Positions 32,653 through 37,386 of a stretch of 37,386 bases of DNA are shown piece by piece. Both the position numbers and the translations under genes were made by a program. This stretch comes from UBA8337 sp965658615 (GTDB taxonomy: Bacteria > Pseudomonadota > Alphaproteobacteria > RS24). Under the pieces are notes generated by a model. It made no database searches. It saw nothing but the letters and a program-made list of their open reading frames with translations, and was not told the origin of the DNA. Numbering within the stretch: the stretch's first letter is position 1; every line of letters starts with the position of its first letter. Where the stretch lies: positions 1 through 37,386 of the forward strand of contig CBFHSX010000015.1 of assembly GCA_965658615.1 (NCBI GenBank), given 5' to 3'.

Positions 32653-34365
32653 ATGCTTCGTCGTTTTTTCAGCGCGCTTCTGGCGCTTGTCTGTATTGCA
32701 CCTTTTGCCGCCAAGGCGGAAATGCCGTTTCCCAAGCCTGCCGTAAATGACCGGCTGGCGGCGCATCTTGATAAATTCGCCGAGCCGCGCTTGCGCAAAA
32801 TCAATGACCGTGTCTATTGGGCGCAATATTACGATTATTCCAGTTTCGGCTTTCTGATCGGCGATAAGGGCGTCATCGCCATTGATTGCGGCTGGTGGCC
32901 GGGTGCCACCAAACGCGCGCTGAAGGATTTGCGCAAGGTTACCAATAAGCCGGTGACGCATATTGTTTATACGCATGGCCATGCCGACCATATTGCCGGT
33001 TGCCCCGGCCTGGCCGAAGAATCGAACCGGAATATTGAGGTCATCGGTCATGCCGATTATTTGCGCTATCGCAATGAAGTCGTCTCGGCGCGCTTTCCGT
33101 TTATTTTGCGCCGCGCCACCGATCAGATGGGCTTTCTGCTCGAGCAAAGCATTGCCGGTAGCGTCGGGGCCGGCGTTGGGCCCGGTTTTTACGACGGCGA
33201 TACCGGCTATCGCCCGCCGACCAGACTGGTCAAGGGCGGCGACGAGCTGACCATTGACGGGCATGTTTTGCGCTTTATCGGCGCCAAAGCCGATATTGAC
33301 GATGCGGTGGCGATTTATCTGCCGCAAGGCAAAATTCTTATCCCGGGCGATGCGGTGCATGGCACCGGTCCGGTGATTGCGACACCGCGCCAAGAAAAAG
33401 GCCGCGACCCGATGGCGTGGATGGCGACATTGGAAAAACTCAGCCGTATGGATGTCGAGGTGCTGCTGCCCGGACATGGGCCGATTTATATGGACGCCAC
33501 GGCGTCGCGCCGCATCATGGAGGATGTGCGCGACACGATACAATATATTGTCGACTATGTGGTGCGCGGGCTGAACGCCAATATGATGCGCGATGATATT
33601 ATCGCCACGCTGACATTGCCGCCGCATCTGGCCGATCACCCGGATATTGGTTGGTATTATCACAGTCTCAATTTTGTCGCCCGCGGTGTGCATTCAAACT
33701 TCGCCGGCTGGTGGGGTGATGATTATGTCGGCATGTTTGAGGTGCCGCCAAACGAATTGGCGCAAAGCTATGTCACCGCCATGGGTGGGCTTGACGCCGT
33801 TTTGACTAAAGCCGACCGCGCCGGCGCGACTGGCGATTGCGCTTTTGCCGGACGCCTGCTGGCCCACGCGCTGCGCGTCGCGCCGGATAATGCGCGCGCC
33901 AAAAGGCTGATGATCAAATGCCTGCGCGATATTGCCTATGCCGCTGAGGGCACCAGCCAACGCAATTATATGCTTGCTATGGCGGCACAATTGGACGGCT
34001 CTTATGACCGGCGCAAGACACGCCCCTTTGTCGGTATCGCCCAATTGCTGTCTGAAGTGCCGATTGAAAACCTGCTTTCAACACTGACACCGCGCCTCAA
34101 GGCCGCGCAAACGCTGATAATGGATGAAAGCCTTGGCCTGAAACTGGCTGAGACGGGCGAGACCTTCACATTGAATATTCGCCGTGGCGTGCTGCGCATT
34201 GCCGACGGGCTGGATGGCGATAAGCTGCCGCTCATGACTGTCTCGCGCGCCGCACTTATCGGTTTCGCTACACGCCGCATCGGCTTTGATGAAGCGATTG
34301 ATGAGGGCATGGTGCAAGTGGCCGATAAAGCAGGCGCGAAAGCCTTTTTCGCCCATATTAATTAA
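32653..34365 (+). CDS. Secreted metallo-beta-lactamase-fold hydrolase, alkylsulfatase (SdsA/BDS1)-like
   Basis: The protein has 570 residues with a signal peptide (cleavage near AAKA, residue 22). The MBL domain has H-x-H-x-D-H at residues 108-113 (THGHADH), a metal-bridging Asp in IPGDAVHG and a His in LLPGHGPIY. A helical region resembling the alkylsulfatase dimerisation domain (~300-430) follows, then a C-terminal SCP2-like domain (~450-570). This is the architecture of class III alkylsulfatases such as SdsA1, which cleave alkyl sulfate esters such as dodecyl sulfate. The protein is somewhat shorter than SdsA1, and its substrate is unproven. The ATG at 32653 follows a GGGGGG site by 7 nt; an in-frame TTG at 32647 is less likely. 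The Shine-Dalgarno could pair with AATCCC at 32628-32633. Confidence 0.83.
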   Translation: MLRRFFSALLALVCIAPFAAKAEMPFPKPAVNDRLAAHLDKFAEPRLRKINDRVYWAQYYDYSSFGFLIGDKGVIAIDCGWWPGATKRALKDLRKVTNKPVTHIVYTHGHADHIAGCPGLAEESNRNIEVIGHADYLRYRNEVVSARFPFILRRATDQMGFLLEQSIAGSVGAGVGPGFYDGDTGYRPPTRLVKGGDELTIDGHVLRFIGAKADIDDAVAIYLPQGKILIPGDAVHGTGPVIATPRQEKGRDPMAWMATLEKLSRMDVEVLLPGHGPIYMDATASRRIMEDVRDTIQYIVDYVVRGLNANMMRDDIIATLTLPPHLADHPDIGWYYHSLNFVARGVHSNFAGWWGDDYVGMFEVPPNELAQSYVTAMGGLDAVLTKADRAGATGDCAFAGRLLAHALRVAPDNARAKRLMIKCLRDIAYAAEGTSQRNYMLAMAAQLDGSYDRRKTRPFVGIAQLLSEVPIENLLSTLTPRLKAAQTLIMDESLGLKLAETGETFTLNIRRGVLRIADGLDGDKLPLMTVSRAALIGFATRRIGFDEAIDEGMVQVADKAGAKAFFAHIN

Positions 34366-34410
34366 ATCGCCGATTAAATCGCGGCACGAAAAAGACGAAA
34401 GGGGATCGAG

Positions 34411-35382
34411 ATGCGCACGTTTAACAATCAATCAACCACGGATGAGGTGCTGGACGGCATTGATCTGCACACCAAGCGGGTTCTGGTGACCGGCGGCGCG
34501 TCGGGGCTGGGGGCGGAAACTGCGCGCGCCATGGCGGCCAGAGGCGCCGAAATCATTATCGCGGCGCGCAATGAAAAAGCCGCCCAAGAGGTAAAGGCGG
34601 CCATTATCGCCAGCACCGGCAATGACCGAATTCATTTCCTGCATTTGGAACTGGGGTCGCTGAAAAAAATCGAAGCGTCGGCCGCTGATTTTAACGCCCG
34701 CTTCGATCGCCTCGATATACTGATCAATAATGCCGGCATTATGGCCTGCCCGTTCGACAAAACCGAAGACGGGTTTGAGCTGCAATTCGGCTCTAACCAT
34801 ATCGGGCATTTTTATTTCACCAATCTGATCATGCCGGCGCTTCTGAAAGCCGCGCCGGCGCGGGTCGTGTCGCTGTCTTCGCTGGGCCACCGCGCCTCAC
34901 CGATTGTGTTTGACGATATTCATTATGAAAAGCGCGTTTACGAAAAATGGGAAGCCTATGGCCAAGCCAAGACAGCCAATGCGCTGTTTGCTGTCGGCCT
35001 CAATGCGCGCTTTTCCGATAGGGGTGTCGAAGCGTTTGGCGTGCATCCCGGCGTCATTGCCACAAATTTGGCGCGCCATATCACCGAGGAAGACATTCAA
35101 CGCATTGTCGATGAAAACAAGGAAATGAAAAAAGACCCGGCCAATACCGGGCGCGGCGGCATTAAAAGCGTCGAACAGGGCGCAGCCACATCATGCTATG
35201 CCGCCACTGCGCCGGAATTGACCGGCAAAGGCGGTGCCTATCTAGAGGATTGCGACCTTGCCGAAAAAGTGCCCGATGACACGAGCTTTAGGGGCGGTGT
35301 GCGCGGCTTTGCCATTGACCCTGAGGCGGCAGAAAAATTATGGGCCGCATCGGAGGCCATGGTCGGGCATAAATTCGACTGA
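34411..35382 (+). CDS. Short-chain dehydrogenase/reductase (retinol dehydrogenase-like)
   Basis: This 323-residue protein is an SDR: coenzyme motif TGGASGLG (27-34), NNAG (106-109), catalytic Ser in SLSSLGHR (~154-157) and Y183-x3-K187 (YGQAK). An R following the first strand (AARNE) suggests NADP(H) preference. The length and the region after the active site (VHPGVIATNLARH) resemble retinol dehydrogenase and WW-domain oxidoreductase-type SDRs, longer than classical 250-residue forms. Substrate unknown. AAAGGGG lies 5-8 nt before the ATG. It lies 45 nt after the alkylsulfatase-like gene on the same strand, so the two may be co-transcribed; oxidation of a released alcohol would be a consistent but unproven role. 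A strong bidirectional terminator follows. Confidence 0.92.
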   Translation: MRTFNNQSTTDEVLDGIDLHTKRVLVTGGASGLGAETARAMAARGAEIIIAARNEKAAQEVKAAIIASTGNDRIHFLHLELGSLKKIEASAADFNARFDRLDILINNAGIMACPFDKTEDGFELQFGSNHIGHFYFTNLIMPALLKAAPARVVSLSSLGHRASPIVFDDIHYEKRVYEKWEAYGQAKTANALFAVGLNARFSDRGVEAFGVHPGVIATNLARHITEEDIQRIVDENKEMKKDPANTGRGGIKSVEQGAATSCYAATAPELTGKGGAYLEDCDLAEKVPDDTSFRGGVRGFAIDPEAAEKLWAASEAMVGHKFD

Positions 35383-35391
35383 AAACCGGCC

Positions 35392-35421
35392 AAAAAAAAG
35401 GCGCCCCTAAGGGCGCCTTTT
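35392..35421. terminator. Bidirectional intrinsic terminator between SDR and aldehyde dehydrogenase genes
   Basis: A 7-bp GC stem (35400-35406 with 35411-35417) around a CTAA loop is flanked by eight A (35392-35399) on the left and TTTT (35418-35421) on the right. It serves the plus-strand SDR and, with the longer T-run, the minus-strand aldehyde dehydrogenase. Confidence 0.92.
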
Positions 35422-35438
35422 CTCTATCGCCTCGGCCC

Positions 35439-36842
35439 TTAGGCTTTGGCGACATTAATGACTTTGCGTTGGGTGAACTCGTTCAGCCCTTCCGCGCCAA
35501 GTTCCGTACCAATGCCGGATGTCTTAATACCGCCAAACGGCACATGCGGCTGCAGGTCAGCGTGTTTATTGACCCAAATCGTGCCGCTATCGACTTTTTT
35601 GGCAACCTCATAGGCGCGATCAATGTCGGATGACCAGACCGAGCCGCCAAGGCCGAACTCGCTATCATTGGCGCGCTCGATAACATCATCGACATCGCTA
35701 TATTTAATCACCGGCAGCACCGGGCCGAACTGCTCTTCCTTGACCAGGCGGCTGTCATCATCAATATCGCGGACAATGGTCGGCGGGACAAAATAACCCT
35801 TGCCCTCAGACACCTCACCGCCGGCAACAATCGTGCCATTGGCGCGACCGTCTTCGATATATTCCTTGATTTTGTCGAACTGCATTTTGTTTTGCAGCGG
35901 GCCGAATTGCGTGCCCTGCTCCAACCCATTGCCGACAATCGCCTCATCGGCCAGCTTGGCAAGCTGTTCGACCAGACGGTCATAAATCGACTCATGGGCG
36001 TAAACGCGTTTCATAGCGATGCAAATCTGGCCATTATTGCCAAATGCGCCGCCAAAGATTTGCGGTGCCACCGCATCCACATCAACATCATCCATAATGA
36101 TACCGGCATCATTACCGCCAAGCTCCAGCGTGACACGTTTCAGCGTGCTGGCGGCCGAGGCCATAACCCGCGCACCGGTCGCCGTCGAGCCGGTAAAGGA
36201 GATTTTGCTAATGCCTTTATGGGTCGTAATCTTGTCGCCCAGATCATTATTATCGGCGATGACATTGACCACGCCGGCGGGCAGCACATCGGCAATCAGG
36301 CGGCCGAGATGCAGCGCCGAAAGCGGCGTTGTCGGAGCCGGTTTAATGATGATTGAATTACCGGCCAAAAGCGCCGCCGGCAGTTTAAAGGCCAGCAATA
36401 CAAGCGGAAAATTCCAAGGGATAATCGCACCAACCACACCCAACGGGTTGCGGTGAACCTCGACGCGTTGCGCCTCGCTATCCTCCAAGACCTCCACCGG
36501 CAGGTCGAGCGTTTGGAAATAACGGAAGAACATGGACGCGCCCATCACTTCGCCCATGGCCTCTTCCAGAGGCTTGCCTTGTTCCTGCGTCAGAATGCGA
36601 CCCAGCGCTTCCGTATTGGCTTCGATAATATCTGCGATCTCGCCCAGCTTGGCGCGGCGTTCGTCAATCGGCGTCTCTTTCCATACTTTGAAACCGGCCT
36701 GCGCTGCTTCAACCGCTTCGTCGAGCTGCGCCTCTGATGCAGTGGGGCAATCGGCCAGCACTTCTTCCGTCGCCGGATTGAGCACCGGCATGGCACCGGC
36801 ACCATCGACCAGCGCACCATTAATCAATAATTTATAATCCAT
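35439..36842 (-). CDS. NAD(P)-dependent aldehyde dehydrogenase
   Basis: The protein has 467 residues from the ATG at 36842, which has a strong GAGGAGGG site. The frame is open far upstream to 37067, but that stretch is non-coding leader. Motifs: VVGAIIPWNFP (~136-146), coenzyme loop FTGSTATG (216-223), catalytic Glu240 in LELGGNDAG and nucleophile Cys274 in NNGQICIAMKR. The C-terminal FGGIKTSGIGTELGAEGL block is also present. This is a standard ALDH superfamily member of the betaine/succinate-semialdehyde/broad aldehyde type; specificity cannot be called. It is a single-gene unit ending at a bidirectional terminator. It is divergent from an amidohydrolase gene, with a 279-bp gap rich in inverted repeats between them. 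Confidence 0.93.
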   Translation of the reverse strand: MDYKLLINGALVDGAGAMPVLNPATEEVLADCPTASEAQLDEAVEAAQAGFKVWKETPIDERRAKLGEIADIIEANTEALGRILTQEQGKPLEEAMGEVMGASMFFRYFQTLDLPVEVLEDSEAQRVEVHRNPLGVVGAIIPWNFPLVLLAFKLPAALLAGNSIIIKPAPTTPLSALHLGRLIADVLPAGVVNVIADNNDLGDKITTHKGISKISFTGSTATGARVMASAASTLKRVTLELGGNDAGIIMDDVDVDAVAPQIFGGAFGNNGQICIAMKRVYAHESIYDRLVEQLAKLADEAIVGNGLEQGTQFGPLQNKMQFDKIKEYIEDGRANGTIVAGGEVSEGKGYFVPPTIVRDIDDDSRLVKEEQFGPVLPVIKYSDVDDVIERANDSEFGLGGSVWSSDIDRAYEVAKKVDSGTIWVNKHADLQPHVPFGGIKTSGIGTELGAEGLNEFTQRKVINVAKA

Positions 36843-36949
36843 CTCTAAACCCTCCTCGGTTGGACAAAGTAAAGCGCAACGGCACGCGGCTGGCAAGTCG
36901 CATGCAAAACACACAGCGACGGGCCGACCGGCACCTCCCGCAAATGCCC

Positions 36950-36995
36950 TTGCCGCCCTCTTCAGGGACGAAGCAGTGCCGTAAACGGGCGGCAA
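36950..36995. repeat. 9-bp inverted repeat in the aldehyde dehydrogenase leader
   Basis: TTGCCGCCC (36950-36958) and its exact reverse complement (36987-36995) enclose 28 bp, which contain a smaller CCCT/AGGG hairpin seen on the minus strand. The GC-rich leader between 36843 and about 37000 could fold into a structured 5' UTR. No known riboswitch consensus was recognised. Confidence 0.4.
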
Positions 36996-37002
36996 ATAAT
37001 AT

Positions 37003-37028
37003 GTGACAAGATATAGGATTTGTGTCAC
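37003..37028. promoter_or_regulatory. GTGACA-N14-TGTCAC dyad, possible operator or promoter region
   Basis: Exact 6-bp inverted repeats (37003-37008, 37023-37028) flank an AT-rich centre with a TATA-type core, in the middle of the gap between two divergent genes. It may be a regulator binding site covering one or both promoters. No clear -35/-10 pair could be assigned. Confidence 0.4.
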
Positions 37029-37085
37029 GCTTCCAGCACGAAAAATTCGGAAGCGCGAAAAACCCACAGTTTCAAAACGAAAATC

Positions 37086-37099
37086 AGGGGGTGCCCCCT
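37086..37099 (+). repeat. 14-bp GC palindrome before the amidohydrolase gene
   Basis: AGGGGG-TG-CCCCCT is a perfect dyad with a 2-bp centre, ending 11 bp before the AGGAG ribosome-binding site of the next gene. It could be an operator; as RNA the loop is too tight for a full stem. Function unknown. Confidence 0.4.
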
Positions 37100-37121
37100 A
37101 GGCAATCGACAGGAGCAAGTT

Positions 37122-37386
37122 ATGGCAGATTTTGATTTAGTTATTTCGGGCGGTTATCTCGTCGATGGCACAGGCAGCCCCGGCTGCTATGCCGATGTCG
37201 GTGTGAAAGGCGATGAAATTGTTGAGATTGGCAATCTGCAAGAACGCGCCGCCAAACAGGTAATTGACGCAAGCGGGAAAACCGTTGCGCCGGGCTTTAT
37301 CACCCAGCACACGCATTATGATGCAGCCCTGTTTTGGGACCCGTATTGTTTGGATGCCGGTCGCAATGGCGTCACAACTGTTGTGA
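37122..37386 (+). CDS. D-aminoacylase/N-acyl-D-amino-acid deacylase-type amidohydrolase, N-terminal part (runs off the right edge)
   Basis: From the ATG at 37122, preceded by AGGAG 6 nt upstream, 88 codons are visible. The start DLVISGGYLVDGTGSPG, the GVKGDEIVEIG strand and the metal-binding H63-x-H65-Y-D67 motif followed by WDP and GVTTVV match amidohydrolase family 3 proteins such as D-aminoacylase. In most relatives the residue two before the first His is Asp (DVHTHYD); here it is Thr-Gln before HTH. Family reaction: zinc-dependent hydrolysis of N-acyl-D-amino acids, or of other amides in the many uncharacterised members. Most of the catalytic domain lies outside the window, so specificity cannot be judged. 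Confidence 0.85.
   Translation, partial: MADFDLVISGGYLVDGTGSPGCYADVGVKGDEIVEIGNLQERAAKQVIDASGKTVAPGFITQHTHYDAALFWDPYCLDAGRNGVTTVV

Noticed and set aside
36843..37067. Upstream extension of the aldehyde dehydrogenase frame (75 codons)
   Set aside because: The extension is not dehydrogenase-like and lacks a ribosome-binding site, while GAGGAGGG lies just before the ATG at 36842. The frame is open by GC-rich chance.
1..37386. Prophage, insertion sequence, CRISPR, toxin-antitoxin or defence island
   Set aside because: No transposase, integrase, repeat-spacer array, nuclease or toxin-like gene was found. Gene style is uniform and core-like across the window.

Overview
The window reads as an ordinary, gene-dense chromosome segment of an alphaproteobacterium, probably a free-living marine or aquatic heterotroph. 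This is inferred from the gene families (a PAS-type PhoR next to a pstSCAB-phoU-phoB cluster, paired acyl-CoA dehydrogenases, a secreted alkylsulfatase-like hydrolase, a TauD-like dioxygenase). The genus cannot be fixed from the sequence. I see no rRNA, tRNA, CRISPR array, insertion sequence, integrase or phage gene. No stretch longer than 300 bases lacks a gene.

Layout. (1) 1-1384: on the minus strand, a type IV pilin gene followed by an intrinsic terminator and then the 5' part of a membrane protein that resembles a PglL/TfpO-type pilin O-oligosaccharyltransferase. The rest of that gene lies off the left edge, and it fits pilin glycosylation. (2) 1385-3777: on the plus strand, divergent from the pilin, a two-gene partner-switching module. 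It consists of a STAS anti-sigma-factor antagonist with a long acidic/Gly tail and a GAF-PP2C-HATPase protein that carries phosphatase and kinase activities in one chain. (3) 3774-7607 minus: a MoxR ATPase / DUF58 / TgpA-like transglutaminase operon. (4) 7705-7941 plus: a small four-cysteine protein. (5) 7966-15395 minus: a compact type IV pilus (or pseudopilus) assembly operon in the order pilM-pilN fusion, pilO-like with a 200-residue cytoplasmic extension, LysM-PilP-like, pilB, pilC, with two TAATG stop/start overlaps. No secretin, PilT or prepilin peptidase is in the window. (6) 15596-17025: a TauD-like dioxygenase and a DsbA-fold isomerase meeting tail to tail.

(7) 17079-24221 minus: the complete phosphate regulon core, phoR, Pho box, pstS, attenuating terminator, pstC, pstA, pstB, phoU, phoB. 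PhoR has no transmembrane segment and an altered ATP-binding G1 box. The Pho box upstream of pstS has four 7-bp half-sites at exact 11-bp spacing. (8) 24359-26248 plus: a subtilase-family lipoprotein-like protein. (9) 26252-28632 minus: two adjacent acyl-CoA dehydrogenase genes that look like a heteromeric pair. (10) 28780-35382 plus: rhodanese, FAD/NAD(P) oxidoreductase, TypA/BipA GTPase, secreted metallo-beta-lactamase-fold alkylsulfatase-like hydrolase and an SDR. (11) 35439-36842 minus: an aldehyde dehydrogenase, separated by 279 bp of repeat-rich DNA from the start of a D-aminoacylase-type amidohydrolase (37122 to the right edge).

The most unusual items are the fused partner-switch module beside the pilin locus, the domain rearrangements in the pilus alignment complex, the membrane-free PhoR, and the inverted-repeat-rich leaders at 15507-15547 and 36950-37099. 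All functional statements rest on motifs read by eye; no database search was possible.
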